From assembly GCA_021325235.1 (NCBI GenBank), contig JAJPHN010000034.1, positions 124,001 through 188,000 of the forward strand: DNA of 64,000 bases, read 5' to 3'. This DNA is from Terriglobia bacterium (lineage in GTDB: Bacteria > Acidobacteriota > Terriglobia > Bryobacterales > Bryobacteraceae). The position numbers were made by a program, and so were the translations under genes. The stretch's first letter is position 1. The number at the start of each line of letters is the position of its first letter. The notes under the pieces were generated by a model. The model did no database searches. It worked only from the letters and a program-made list of their open reading frames with translations, and was not told the DNA's origin. This document shows, in pieces, positions 19,226 through 28,669 of this stretch.

Positions 19226-21190
19226 ATGCTTCGCGTCGCATTCCCGCTCTTTCTCGTCGCCGCCCTTCTGCCCGCCGCTGAAACCGCCCGGCTCGACCAG
19301 ATTCTCGCCCAGCTCGAACAAACCCGCTCCTTCTCCTCTGTCAGCATTTCGCCCGACGCACGCTACGTCGCCTGGATCGTCTCTCGCCCCGGCAACGATC
19401 ACGCGCTCTATCTGCTCGACTCGAAAAATCCGTCCGCCCACCCCAGACAGATCCGGGCCGCGGGCGCCATCGGACGCGCCGATTACTCCCAGATCGCCTG
19501 GTCGCCCGATTCCCGGCAGTTCGCCTTCTTCTCCGATGCCGGCTCGCACCAGAATCAGATCTATCTCGCCCGCCCTGATCAGTCCACGGCCCGCGAGGTC
19601 TCCAACCTCGACGGTTATGTAGATTCTCTACACTGGTCGCCTTCCGGGGATCAACTCTCGTTTCTCTACATCGAACACGCCGGCGGTGGCGGCCCGCTCG
19701 AAGCTGTCCCGTCCCAGACCGGTGTCATCGGCAGCGACATTCACAACGCGCGCCTTACACTGCTGCCCGCATCCGGCGGCAATCCGCGCTCGCTCACTCC
19801 GGCCGATCTCAACATCTATGAGTACGATTGGTCCGCCGATTCGAAACAGTTCGCCGCCATCGCCGCCCCCGGCCCCGCGGATAACAACTGGTGGACCGCG
19901 AAGCTCTACACCGTCGACGCCCAAACCGGCGCGATGAAGCTCCTCTACACGCCGCCCGCCGACCGCCAGCTCGCAGCGCCGCATTGGTCGCCCGACGGCA
20001 CCCGCATCGGCCTTCTGTCTGGCATCATGAGCGACGCCGGATTCGATGGCGGCGACATCTTCCTCATCTCCGCTGCCAACGGCTCCGCCACCAACCTGAC
20101 CGGCGCTCTCAAAGCCACCCCCAACGGCCTGCGCTGGCGCGACAACAACACTCTCCTCTACACCGAGGACATCGAAGGCGGCGGCGCCATCGCCACCCTG
20201 CACTTACCCGACAACACGACCGAAATTCTCTGGCGCGGCAGTCAGTCTCTCCACGAAGACGGCAATTTCCCCAATCTCTCCATCGCTCACGACGGCCGTA
20301 CTGCCGCCGCCATCCGCAGCACCTGGGAACAGGCGCCCGAAGTCGTCGCCGGAACCATCGGCGACTGGCATCCGGTCACCTCCGAAAACGCCTCGCAACA
20401 GCCGCACTGGGGTAAAGCCGAAAGCGTCATCTGGGAGAACGAAGGCCACCGCGTGCAGGGCTGGCTCCTCTATCCGGAAAACTACACAGCCTCTCGCAAA
20501 TACCCGCTCGTCGTCTCCATCCACGGCGGCCCGTCCGGTATGCGCTCTGCCGGCTGGCCATCCGTTCACTTCGATATGTCCGTTATGGCCGCGCTCGGCT
20601 ATTTCGTTCTCTTCCCCAACCCGCGCGGCAGCTACGGGGAGGGCGAATCTTTCACCCGCGCCAACATCCGGGACTTCGGTGGCGGCGATTTACGCGACAT
20701 CCTCGCCGGCCTCGACGCCGTCGCTCAGAAAGTGCCCATCGATCCCAACCGCATGGGCGTTACCGGCTGGAGCTACGGCGGCTTCATGACCATGTGGACC
20801 GTCACCCAGACCAATCGCTTCCATGCCGCTGTCGCCGGTGCCGGCATAGCCGACTGGCTTAGCTACTACGGCGAAAATTCCATCGATGAGTGGATGATCC
20901 CCTTCTTCGGCGCCTCCGTTTACGACAATCCGCAGGTCTACGCCAAGAGCTCCCCCATCACCTATATAAAGAACGTGAAAACACCCACGCTGGTTGTCGT
21001 CGGCGAGCGCGATGGCGAATGCCCCGCCCCTCAGTCCTTCGAATTCTGGCACGCTCTCAAAGCCGAACACGTGCCCACCGAGCTGGTCGTGTACCCCGGC
21101 GAAGGCCATTCCTTCCGCGACCCGCAAAATCGTCTCGACGTCCTCAAGCGCACTGCCCTCTGGTTCGACAAATACCTCCAGTCACAATAG
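19226..21190 (+). CDS. Secreted S9 family (prolyl oligopeptidase type) peptidase
   Basis: The 654-residue protein has a signal peptide (MLRVAFPLFLVAALLPA), an N-terminal propeller with PD40-like strands (SISPDARYVAWIV, IAWSPDSRQFAFFS, HWSPDGTRIGLLS) and a C-terminal alpha/beta hydrolase. The likely triad is Ser516 (GVTGWSYGGFMTMW), Asp596 (VVGERDGECP) and His628 (PGEGHSF). The oxyanion-side HGGPSGMRS is also present. Such enzymes cleave short peptides, often after proline or acylated residues, in the periplasm. It is preceded by a terminator and a TACCCT hexamer eight bases before the ATG. Confidence 0.93.
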   Translation: MLRVAFPLFLVAALLPAAETARLDQILAQLEQTRSFSSVSISPDARYVAWIVSRPGNDHALYLLDSKNPSAHPRQIRAAGAIGRADYSQIAWSPDSRQFAFFSDAGSHQNQIYLARPDQSTAREVSNLDGYVDSLHWSPSGDQLSFLYIEHAGGGGPLEAVPSQTGVIGSDIHNARLTLLPASGGNPRSLTPADLNIYEYDWSADSKQFAAIAAPGPADNNWWTAKLYTVDAQTGAMKLLYTPPADRQLAAPHWSPDGTRIGLLSGIMSDAGFDGGDIFLISAANGSATNLTGALKATPNGLRWRDNNTLLYTEDIEGGGAIATLHLPDNTTEILWRGSQSLHEDGNFPNLSIAHDGRTAAAIRSTWEQAPEVVAGTIGDWHPVTSENASQQPHWGKAESVIWENEGHRVQGWLLYPENYTASRKYPLVVSIHGGPSGMRSAGWPSVHFDMSVMAALGYFVLFPNPRGSYGEGESFTRANIRDFGGGDLRDILAGLDAVAQKVPIDPNRMGVTGWSYGGFMTMWTVTQTNRFHAAVAGAGIADWLSYYGENSIDEWMIPFFGASVYDNPQVYAKSSPITYIKNVKTPTLVVVGERDGECPAPQSFEFWHALKAEHVPTELVVYPGEGHSFRDPQNRLDVLKRTALWFDKYLQSQ

Positions 21191-21227
21191 TTCGAAATTT
21201 TCTGTCGGCTTGTAAATCCAGCATTTT

Positions 21228-21262
21228 GTAGGGCGGACCTCCAGGTCTGCGGCGGACGATCC
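21228..21262 (+). repeat. REP-like repeat, left copy
   Basis: GTAGGGCGGACC followed by TCCAGGTC, which contains the small palindrome GACCTCCAGGTC. A matching copy lies at 22060, so the pair brackets the gene at 21300. Confidence 0.65.
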
Positions 21263-21299
21263 TTTCATTCGCCTCCCCGGCCGTGCTAAAGCCTTCGTC

Positions 21300-22052
21300 A
21301 TGGCCACCGAAGCACAAATCGCCGCCAATCGCGCCAATTCTGAACTGTCCAAGGGTCCGAAAACGCCTGAAGGCAAAGCCAGGGTCTCCCACAACGCCGT
21401 CAGGAACGCGCTCACCGGCGCCACCGTCCTGCTGCCAAGCGACGATGCCGCCGTCTACGAACAATACGCGCGCAACGCTTATGCCCGCTGGCAGCCCGCC
21501 AACCAGGCCGAAGAATTTCTCGTCCAGTCGATCCTTGACACCGAATGGCGTTTACTGCGCATTCCGGTTCTGATCGACGCCACCTGGGCCCTCGCCCGCC
21601 ACAATTTCGCCGAGCTCTTCGCCGACCACCCCGAACCCGTTCGCTCCATGATGCTCGAAGCGCACATCAACGAAGTGAAAGGCCGCGAGCTCCGCAATCT
21701 CGCACTCCAGGACGCACGCCTCACCCGCAAACGCGACCGCCACATCGCCGAGCTGAAAGAAATCCAGGCGGAGCGCCGCAAACGCGAAAAGGAGCGTCTC
21801 GAAGCCGCCGCCCACATGTACCAGCGCTTCAAAGAAGAGGAACTGGACTTCGAGCCGTCCAAATTTGGCTTTGAATTTTCAATCGAACAAATCGAAGAAA
21901 AAGTAGCGTATTGGCAGGGCCGCCGCATCGGCTGCCAGTACCCCGAACAGTACGCCAAATATTTCGGCAGCAAAATCCTGATGTGCGAACGCCTCGGTCT
22001 CAACCCGGAAGACTACACCGGTCCGGACGACTTCGACCAGCGCGCCGCCTGA
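21300..22052 (+). CDS. Uncharacterised coiled-coil protein with ANRANSELSKGPKTPEGKA motif
   Basis: The 250-residue protein opens with ANRANSELSKGPKTPEGKAR and SHNAVRNALTGATVLL, a motif I associate with hypothetical proteins occurring in many copies per genome in Acidobacteriota and similar soil bacteria. A helical middle part and a charged coiled coil (about 120-180, rich in Lys, Arg and Glu) follow. There is no signal peptide or membrane segment. It is alone between two matching GTAGGGCGGACC repeats, which suggests a unit that moves or spreads as a block. No transposase catalytic motif is visible. Function unknown. Confidence 0.75.
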   Translation: MATEAQIAANRANSELSKGPKTPEGKARVSHNAVRNALTGATVLLPSDDAAVYEQYARNAYARWQPANQAEEFLVQSILDTEWRLLRIPVLIDATWALARHNFAELFADHPEPVRSMMLEAHINEVKGRELRNLALQDARLTRKRDRHIAELKEIQAERRKREKERLEAAAHMYQRFKEEELDFEPSKFGFEFSIEQIEEKVAYWQGRRIGCQYPEQYAKYFGSKILMCERLGLNPEDYTGPDDFDQRAA

Positions 22053-22059
22053 GTACGCA

Positions 22060-22094
22060 GTAGGGCGGACCGCCAGATCCGCGTCCGGCGGTCC
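22060..22094 (+). repeat. REP-like repeat, right copy
   Basis: GTAGGGCGGACC then GCCAGATCC; GGACCGCC (22067-22074) can pair with GGCGGTCC (22087-22094) to make an 8-bp hairpin. It begins eight bases after the stop codon of the gene at 21300 and lies in the same orientation as the left copy. Confidence 0.65.
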
Positions 22095-22125
22095 CCGCTG
22101 GAGTTAAATTTGACCTCTTCTTCCG

Positions 22126-22154
22126 TTGACAACCCGCTCCTACTTTGATTGAAT
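22126..22154 (+). promoter_or_regulatory. Sigma-70-type promoter of the TonB-dependent receptor gene
   Basis: A perfect TTGACA (22126-22131), a 17-base spacer and TTGAAT (22149-22154) precede a leader of about 50 bases that ends with GGAAGGGGAAAG before ATG 22212. Confidence 0.6.
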
Positions 22155-22211
22155 TCTCTCATTACGCAAGTATTGGGTTAGTCCACTCTGTCTTCGTGGA
22201 AGGGGAAAGCT

Positions 22212-25200
22212 ATGGTGTTCCGTACATTCCGGGCCGCGTGTGCCCTTGCTCTGTTCTCTGTTTTCTCGCTAACTTATCTCGCCGCGCAAACCTATCGCGC
22301 CACCATTCGCGGCATCGTCACCGATTCCACGGGCTCCAATCTGCCCGGGGCCACCGTCACTCTTCTCAACACGAAAACCGGCGTCAGCACCACCAAGCAG
22401 AGCGATAGCTCCGGCCTCTACGTCTTCGATTACGTTGATCCCGGCACTTACACGGTCACCGTCGAAGCCACCGGCTTTGGTAAGTTCACCCAGGAAAACA
22501 TCGTCGCGCAATCCGGTGGAGATATCACCGTCAACGCCACTCTCAATCCCGGCACCCTCCAGCAGAGCGTAACCGTAGATGCCGCGCCTCCGGCCGTCGA
22601 GTTCAACTCCACGAACCAGGAATTGACCATCGACACCAAAATGGCCAACGATACGCCGCGCCTCGATCGTAATCCGTTCAAACTGACTCTGCTCGAACCC
22701 GCCGCCATCAATACCCGCGGCGAAATGCAGCCGTATAACTCCTGGGCGCCGAACAGCGTCGATCTCGGGGGCGGCACCAATCTCAAGAACGATCTATTAG
22801 TCGACGGCGCGCCCATCGGGATCGGCCACAAGGCCGGCTATCCGCCCAATCAGGATGCGGTTCAGGAAGCCATCGTCTCGCAAAACAGCGTCGATGCCGA
22901 ATCCGGCCACAGCGCTGGCGGCCTCATCAGCCTCACCACCAAGAGCGGCACCAACGAGTGGCATGGGCAGGCCTTCTACCTTGGCCGCTATCCCTGGCTC
23001 AGCGCCGAAGCCGACCGTACCCGCTTTACCCAGAATGCCCAGCGCCAGAATATGTTCGGCGGCACCCTCGGCAACCCCATCCTGAAGAACAAACTCTTCA
23101 ACTTCTACTCCATGGAGTACTGGAAAGTCGGTGCGCCGAGTAGTTACAACACCACCGTCCCCACTCCGCTCGAACGTCAGGGCGATTTCTCGCAGACTCG
23201 TGCCGCCGACGGCAGCTTACGCCTCATCTACGATCCCTTTTCCACCGTCGTCGATGCCGCCGGCAATGTAACTCGCACCGCTTTCCCCAATAATAAGATT
23301 CCCGCCAGCCGCTTCAGTCCGTTTTCAGCCAAGTTACTCAGCGCCTTCTGGGACCCAAACAATCCCGGGGTCGGCTATAACCATCTGAATAACTATCAGC
23401 ATGGTTTCATCGATAGCTTCACTTACTACAACTTATCCGATCGTGTCGATTACAACATCAACGATAAGTGGCGTGTCTCCGGCATGTACGGCCGCTATCA
23501 TTCCGACGATATCGCCGGCAACCCCACGCCGAATAACTCCATCCTCTATCAACCCTCCGGCAGCGCCCGCGAGGCCAATCAGGCCATGGGCGACGCCGTC
23601 TGGTCCATCACCCCCAGCACCGTCATCAATTTCCACGGTGACTGGTTTAATCTCATTGACGCCTACGTCTCCAAGGACCTCGGCAAGAACGGCTGGGCCA
23701 GCATCTGGCCGGGCAACGACTGGTATGCCTCGTACGCGCAGGCCTCTTCCAACGTTCCCGTCTACTATCCCAGCCTCAACATCGGCGGCAATACCTTCGG
23801 CGGTCCCGGCTTCTTCTGGGATCAGCGCCCCGCCGCCGAGTCCTTCAGCGTCGGTGTCTCTCAGCAGCACAGCTCGCATTATCTGAAGTACGGTTTCCAG
23901 TTCCGCCGCAGTGCCGGGCCCACTTACGTCAGCAATACCGACAGCTTTGTCTTCAACCAGGCGCTCACCGCCAATACGTTCCAGAATCCCGATCTGACTA
24001 AGTCGGGCGATCCCTTCGCCACCTTCCTGCTTGGGGCGCTCGATAGCTCTTCCGAAATGATCGGCGGTCCCGCTCCCATTACCGTCTCCGATTTCTTCGG
24101 AATGTATTTCGGAGATGAGTGGAAAGTAACTCGCAATCTGACTCTCACCTACGGCCTTCGCAACGAGTACGAAACCGCGTGGCACGATCCCGCTCATCAG
24201 CTCTCCCAAGGCCTCGATTTGAACTATGGTGATCCCGCCATCCTGAGTAACCCGCCCGCGATGCCGTCCCAGGCAACCGCGCTCGTCGGCAGTAACTACT
24301 GGAGTTGGAATGGACTCTGGCGCTTCACTTCCAGCCAGCATCCCGGCATGTGGAACGCGCCGCAGCTGAACTTACAACCGCGCTTCGGCGTCGCCTACCG
24401 TCTGTCGGATAAGACAGCGCTGCGCTTCGGCTACGCCATGTACACCATTCCGACCGAGTACAATTTCACCGCCGCTCCGATCAGCGGATTCGAAGACGTC
24501 AACTTCCTCGAACCGCCCTTCTTCGGCATGACGCAATACCAGAACACCGCGCCTTTGGTAAACGGCAAGCCGCAGGAGACCATCGATAATCCGTTTCCGG
24601 CGAGTAATCCTCTGATCGCGCCGCCTGGAAAAGCAGGAGGAACGAACGTCGGCCGCGGCGGTTCACCGCTCCTCTGGTATCCGAAGTATTTCCAGAAAGC
24701 TTACAACCACCGCCTGAACCTGACCGTCGAGCATCAGTTACCCGGACAAATGGTCGCCTCGTTGACTTACTTCGTCAACTTCGGCAATCAACACTACACC
24801 GAGCAGCTTAACGGAGTGGATCCGACGCTCTGGCAGAACTACTACACACAGCTCAACGAAACCGTCGCCAATCCCTTCTATCACTATCAAAATCCAACCC
24901 TCATCCCCGGACCCTATTACAACGAGCCGACGCTGCCGCTTAGTGCGTTACTGGTGAAGTACCCGCTCTATGGGCCGCTTTACGAAATTGGTGTGCGCGG
25001 TGCCGAAGAGCACTATCAGGACGTCGAATTCAAGCTGCAGAAGCGCTTCAGCCAGGGCTTCAATTTCCTGCTCGGCTATATCTATATCCGCGAACGCCAG
25101 CAGATTAATAACTTCAACGACCTCACGATGTACAACAATACGCTGCAATGGCAGGATAGTGACCAACCGCATCACCGCCTGAACATCGCCGGCACTTACG

Positions 25201-25718
25201 AGTTACCCTTCGGCAAAGGCAAGCAGTTTCTGGGCGGTCTCAACCGCCTCGGGGATGCCGTCATCGGCGGCTGGAGTCTCACCGGAGTCATGACCTTCAA
25301 TACCGGCGATTACCCGCGCTTCGGTAACTACATCGTCACCGGCAATCCCTGTCAGAACGTACCCTCGGGCTTCTACTTCAACCCGAATGTCTTCGCGCTG
25401 ACGCCGCCCAACGCCTATACTTTGCGTACCAACCCGCTGCAGTACTCCTGTATTGTCGGCCCGAGCTTCTTCGATCTTGATGCCAGCTTACTCAAGAATT
25501 TCCATCTCACCGAACGCGTTCAGGGCCAGCTCAAAATGACGGCTTACAACGCCACCAACAAGCTCAACCTAGGCGATCCCGATACCAACCGCGCCGACGC
25601 AGCGTTCGGCCAGGCGCTCTACCAGGGCTCTCCCGGCGGCACCTTCGGCTCGCAGGGCGCGGTCTACGGGAACCAGGCCGGACGGCAGGTAGAATTGGGA
25701 TTCAAGATCATCTTCTGA
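22212..25718 (+). CDS. Oar-like TonB-dependent receptor with carboxypeptidase regulatory-like domain
   Basis: The 1168-residue protein has a signal peptide ending near LAAQ, then a carboxypeptidase regulatory-like Ig domain (YRATIRGIVTDSTGSNLPGATVTL, residues about 28-115). A plug-like region (LKNDLLVDGAPIGIGHKAG, GLISLTTKSGTNEWHGQAFY) and a large beta-barrel follow, ending in the aromatic strand QVELGFKIIF typical of outer membrane barrels. Acidobacteria carry many such receptors for uptake or secretion of large substrates. The substrate is not evident. The CRTAC1 and TPR genes follow closely downstream and probably share the transcript. Confidence 0.93.
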   Translation: MVFRTFRAACALALFSVFSLTYLAAQTYRATIRGIVTDSTGSNLPGATVTLLNTKTGVSTTKQSDSSGLYVFDYVDPGTYTVTVEATGFGKFTQENIVAQSGGDITVNATLNPGTLQQSVTVDAAPPAVEFNSTNQELTIDTKMANDTPRLDRNPFKLTLLEPAAINTRGEMQPYNSWAPNSVDLGGGTNLKNDLLVDGAPIGIGHKAGYPPNQDAVQEAIVSQNSVDAESGHSAGGLISLTTKSGTNEWHGQAFYLGRYPWLSAEADRTRFTQNAQRQNMFGGTLGNPILKNKLFNFYSMEYWKVGAPSSYNTTVPTPLERQGDFSQTRAADGSLRLIYDPFSTVVDAAGNVTRTAFPNNKIPASRFSPFSAKLLSAFWDPNNPGVGYNHLNNYQHGFIDSFTYYNLSDRVDYNINDKWRVSGMYGRYHSDDIAGNPTPNNSILYQPSGSAREANQAMGDAVWSITPSTVINFHGDWFNLIDAYVSKDLGKNGWASIWPGNDWYASYAQASSNVPVYYPSLNIGGNTFGGPGFFWDQRPAAESFSVGVSQQHSSHYLKYGFQFRRSAGPTYVSNTDSFVFNQALTANTFQNPDLTKSGDPFATFLLGALDSSSEMIGGPAPITVSDFFGMYFGDEWKVTRNLTLTYGLRNEYETAWHDPAHQLSQGLDLNYGDPAILSNPPAMPSQATALVGSNYWSWNGLWRFTSSQHPGMWNAPQLNLQPRFGVAYRLSDKTALRFGYAMYTIPTEYNFTAAPISGFEDVNFLEPPFFGMTQYQNTAPLVNGKPQETIDNPFPASNPLIAPPGKAGGTNVGRGGSPLLWYPKYFQKAYNHRLNLTVEHQLPGQMVASLTYFVNFGNQHYTEQLNGVDPTLWQNYYTQLNETVANPFYHYQNPTLIPGPYYNEPTLPLSALLVKYPLYGPLYEIGVRGAEEHYQDVEFKLQKRFSQGFNFLLGYIYIRERQQINNFNDLTMYNNTLQWQDSDQPHHRLNIAGTYELPFGKGKQFLGGLNRLGDAVIGGWSLTGVMTFNTGDYPRFGNYIVTGNPCQNVPSGFYFNPNVFALTPPNAYTLRTNPLQYSCIVGPSFFDLDASLLKNFHLTERVQGQLKMTAYNATNKLNLGDPDTNRADAAFGQALYQGSPGGTFGSQGAVYGNQAGRQVELGFKIIF

Positions 25719-25736
25719 GATTCGTGTAACTGACGA

Positions 25737-27494
25737 ATGGCTGTAGTAACTCGCCGGGACCTGCTGCTTGCTTTTTCGGCGGCGCCGGTCCTGGCGCAGC
25801 AGAATGCCTCTGCACCCGGCCAGGGCATGGCTTCGCGCCGCGTGGCTCCGGCTCCCCGCGGCAAGCCCTCCGGCCTACCCTTCTGCGCTCGCTTCACTGA
25901 CATTGCGCGCCAGGCGGGTCTCACCCGGCCCGTCATCTCCGGCCACCCGAACCGCGCCGATTACGTCATCGACGCCATGGGCTGCGGCGTCGCTTTCCTC
26001 GACTACGACAACGACGGCTGGCTCGATATTCTCGTGCTTTCGTCGTCGCGCTGGGGCGACCCGCCGTCCGATGCCTCCACTCGTCTGTACAAAAATAATC
26101 GCAACGGCACCTTCACCGATGTGACCGCCAAAGCCGGCCTCTTCCGCCCTGGTTACTTCTTCGGCGTCACTGTCGCCGACTACAACAACGACGGTCACGA
26201 AGATATCTTGCTCACCGGCTGGCCGCAGAATATCCTCTATCGCAATAATGGCGATGGCACTTTCACCGATGTGACGAAACAAGCCGGCCTGTTGAACGCA
26301 CAGCCGCGCTTTGGCACTGGCTGCACCTTCCTCGATTACGATCGCGACGGTCATCTCGACCTGTTTGTCTCGAATTACGTCACCTTCGATCCCGCTTCTG
26401 TCCCGCGCGCCGGCGCATCTTCCAACTGCAATTCCGACGGCGTGTTCTGCGGGCCGCGCGGACTTCCCTACGGTCATCATTTGCTCTATCGCAACAACGG
26501 CGATGGCACCTTCAGCGACGTGACCGTATCATCCGGCATCGGCAAAGTCGACGGCGGCTACGGACTTACCGCAGTCTCCGCCGATTTCGATGACGATGGC
26601 TTCGCCGATATCTATCTCGCCTGCGATTCCACGCCCAGCCTGCTCTTTATGAACCAGCACAACGGCACGTTTGCCGAGCAAGGCATGGAGCGCGGCGCCG
26701 CTCTGAGCGAGGACGGCATGGAGCAGGCCGGCATGGGCCTCGGCATCGGCGATCTGCGCAATCGCGGCCTTCTCGATATCGTCAAAACACACTTCGCCGC
26801 CGATACGCCCGCCGTTTACGCCAACACTGGCAAAGGCGATTTCCGCGACGATACGCTTCGGTCCGGCCTCGCCATCGAAACACGCTACATCAGCTGGGGC
26901 GTTGGCGTCGAGGATCTGGATAACGACGGGTTCGCCGATATTTTCTGGGTCACAGGCGGCATCTATCCCGAACTGCAGTCCCGGCCCGATCAGCCCTTCA
27001 AGACGCCTCGCATTCTCTTCCGCAATCTCGGCAATGGCCGGTTCGAAGAACTGATCGGCGAGGCAGGTCCAGGCGTTGAAGCGCAGCATGCCAGCCGCGG
27101 CTGCGCTTTCGGAGATTTCGATAACGACGGCGACCTGGATATCGTCGTGGTCAATCTCAACGAGCCCCCTTCCCTGCTCCGCAACGATCTCTCGGGCACG
27201 AATCACTGGCTGAAGATCAAGCTCACCGGCACGAAATCGAATCGCAGTGCGATCGGCGCGCGTGTTACCGTTCGCTACGGCGATAAACTCCGCGCGCAGA
27301 CGGTGCTCGCACAATCGTCGTATCTCTCGGTCAACGATCGCCGACTCCATTTCGGCCTCGGCAAGCTTGCCAGCGCCGACATCGAGATCCGCTGGCCGAA
27401 TGGGGATATTGAGCACATTGCAAATGTATCCTCCAATCAGCTCGTTCATATCGCCGAAGGCCGGGGCATTACACGCACCGAGAAATTCGGCTGA
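25737..27494 (+). CDS. CRTAC1-type FG-GAP / ASPIC-UnbV repeat protein with Tat-like signal
   Basis: The 585-residue protein starts TRRDLLLAFSAAPVLAQ, a Tat-like signal. At least six Ca-binding FG-GAP/VCBS repeats follow, including DYDNDGWLDILVLSS, DYNNDGHEDILLTGW, DYDRDGHLDLFVSNY, DFDDDGFADIYLACD, DLDNDGFADIFWVTGG and DFDNDGDLDIVVVN. The C-terminal part (about 490-575, LKIKLTGTKSNRSAIGARV to HFGLGKLASADIEIRWPNG) is an ASPIC/UnbV domain. This architecture is common in Acidobacteria and Bacteroidetes near TonB receptors. Its molecular role is unknown; binding to a surface glycan or the receptor is inference. It overlaps the TPR gene by one base (TGATG). Confidence 0.92.
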   Translation: MAVVTRRDLLLAFSAAPVLAQQNASAPGQGMASRRVAPAPRGKPSGLPFCARFTDIARQAGLTRPVISGHPNRADYVIDAMGCGVAFLDYDNDGWLDILVLSSSRWGDPPSDASTRLYKNNRNGTFTDVTAKAGLFRPGYFFGVTVADYNNDGHEDILLTGWPQNILYRNNGDGTFTDVTKQAGLLNAQPRFGTGCTFLDYDRDGHLDLFVSNYVTFDPASVPRAGASSNCNSDGVFCGPRGLPYGHHLLYRNNGDGTFSDVTVSSGIGKVDGGYGLTAVSADFDDDGFADIYLACDSTPSLLFMNQHNGTFAEQGMERGAALSEDGMEQAGMGLGIGDLRNRGLLDIVKTHFAADTPAVYANTGKGDFRDDTLRSGLAIETRYISWGVGVEDLDNDGFADIFWVTGGIYPELQSRPDQPFKTPRILFRNLGNGRFEELIGEAGPGVEAQHASRGCAFGDFDNDGDLDIVVVNLNEPPSLLRNDLSGTNHWLKIKLTGTKSNRSAIGARVTVRYGDKLRAQTVLAQSSYLSVNDRRLHFGLGKLASADIEIRWPNGDIEHIANVSSNQLVHIAEGRGITRTEKFG

Positions 27495-28669
27495 TGGGTA
27501 CTCTCGGCGTAATCGTTTTCGCGCTGCTCTATCCGCAGCAGGGCGATCTCGAACGCGCCTGGAATCTGGCCGGCAACGGCGATCGCTCGCAGGCGATTCA
27601 GCTGCTCGAGCACACCGTCCGGCAGTTTCCCAACAACTCCGATGCCCGCCTGCTTCTCGGCAGTTTATTGAGCGAAGCCGGCGACGCTCCGGAGGCCATT
27701 GATCAGCTCACCGCAGCCGTCCGGCTCGCGCCCCGGTCGGCTGACGCGCAGAACGCACTCGGGGAAGCCTATCTCGCGGCCGGCGATTTCAAGGACGCCC
27801 GCTCGCCCTTTGAGCAGGCTCTGAAGCTTAAGCCGCAATATGCGATTGCCCAACTGAACCTCGGCTCGGTTCTGCTGCAAGCGGGCGATTTCAACGCGGC
27901 CGCCGCGCATCTCGACCGCGCCATCGAGCTTCTCGGCCGCGATGCGGATGCCGCCTACGCGCGCTATCTCCGCGCCAAAGCCTATTCCGCCGCAAGCGAT
28001 CCGCAGAACGCCGCAAAACTGCTTGAACAAGCCATTGCGCTGCGCCCCGAGTACGCCGAAGCGTGGTCGGATCTCGGCCAAGCACGCAGGCTTCTGCTCG
28101 ATGATGCGGGCGCGCTCGCTGCTGAGAAGCGCGCCGTAGAGCTCAAGCCGTCCGATCCGGTTGCGCAATATCGACTCGGCGCCGAATACCTGCGGCAGGA
28201 TCAGATCGACGCCGCCATCGAACATCTCCAGACGGCCAATCAGCTCAAACCCGGCGATCAATCGACGCTAAACGCTTTGCAGAGCGCTTTGCGCCAGGCC
28301 GGGCGCAGCGCCGAAGCGGACGAAATCAAGCGCAGACTAGCCGATCTGCTGCGTGAAAAAGATCGCCAGAATCAGGACGAGCTCGAAGCCGTGAAGCTCA
28401 ACAACGAAGGCGCCGATCTGCAGCGTGCCGGTCATCTTGCGGAGGCCGCGGCCAAGTACAAACAGGCGGTCGCGCTCTATCCCGCGCACGCCGGCATCCG
28501 CGTGAATTACGCAGTTGCGCTGCTCCGGCTCGGACGATGGACGGACGGTTTGAACGAGCTGCACGAAGCGCTCGAACGCGATCCCGGCAACGCTCAGATC
28601 CGCTCGGCGCTCAACGATGCACTGCGCCAGGCTCCGGCCGGCACGCGCCCGGCCTGGGCGGATCGATGA
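27494..28669 (+). CDS. TPR repeat protein
   Basis: The 391-residue protein consists almost wholly of TPR repeats (for example NSDARLLLGSLLSEAGDAPEAIDQLTAA and later PQYAIAQLNLGSVLLQAGDFNAAAAHLDRA). A short hydrophobic N-terminus (MGTLGVIVFALLYPQQ) could be a weak signal. It is translationally coupled to the CRTAC1 gene, and CRTAC1-TPR neighbours recur in Acidobacteria, which suggests a shared periplasmic or surface assembly. The last 76 bases overlap the antisense end of treZ. Confidence 0.9.
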   Translation: MGTLGVIVFALLYPQQGDLERAWNLAGNGDRSQAIQLLEHTVRQFPNNSDARLLLGSLLSEAGDAPEAIDQLTAAVRLAPRSADAQNALGEAYLAAGDFKDARSPFEQALKLKPQYAIAQLNLGSVLLQAGDFNAAAAHLDRAIELLGRDADAAYARYLRAKAYSAASDPQNAAKLLEQAIALRPEYAEAWSDLGQARRLLLDDAGALAAEKRAVELKPSDPVAQYRLGAEYLRQDQIDAAIEHLQTANQLKPGDQSTLNALQSALRQAGRSAEADEIKRRLADLLREKDRQNQDELEAVKLNNEGADLQRAGHLAEAAAKYKQAVALYPAHAGIRVNYAVALLRLGRWTDGLNELHEALERDPGNAQIRSALNDALRQAPAGTRPAWADR

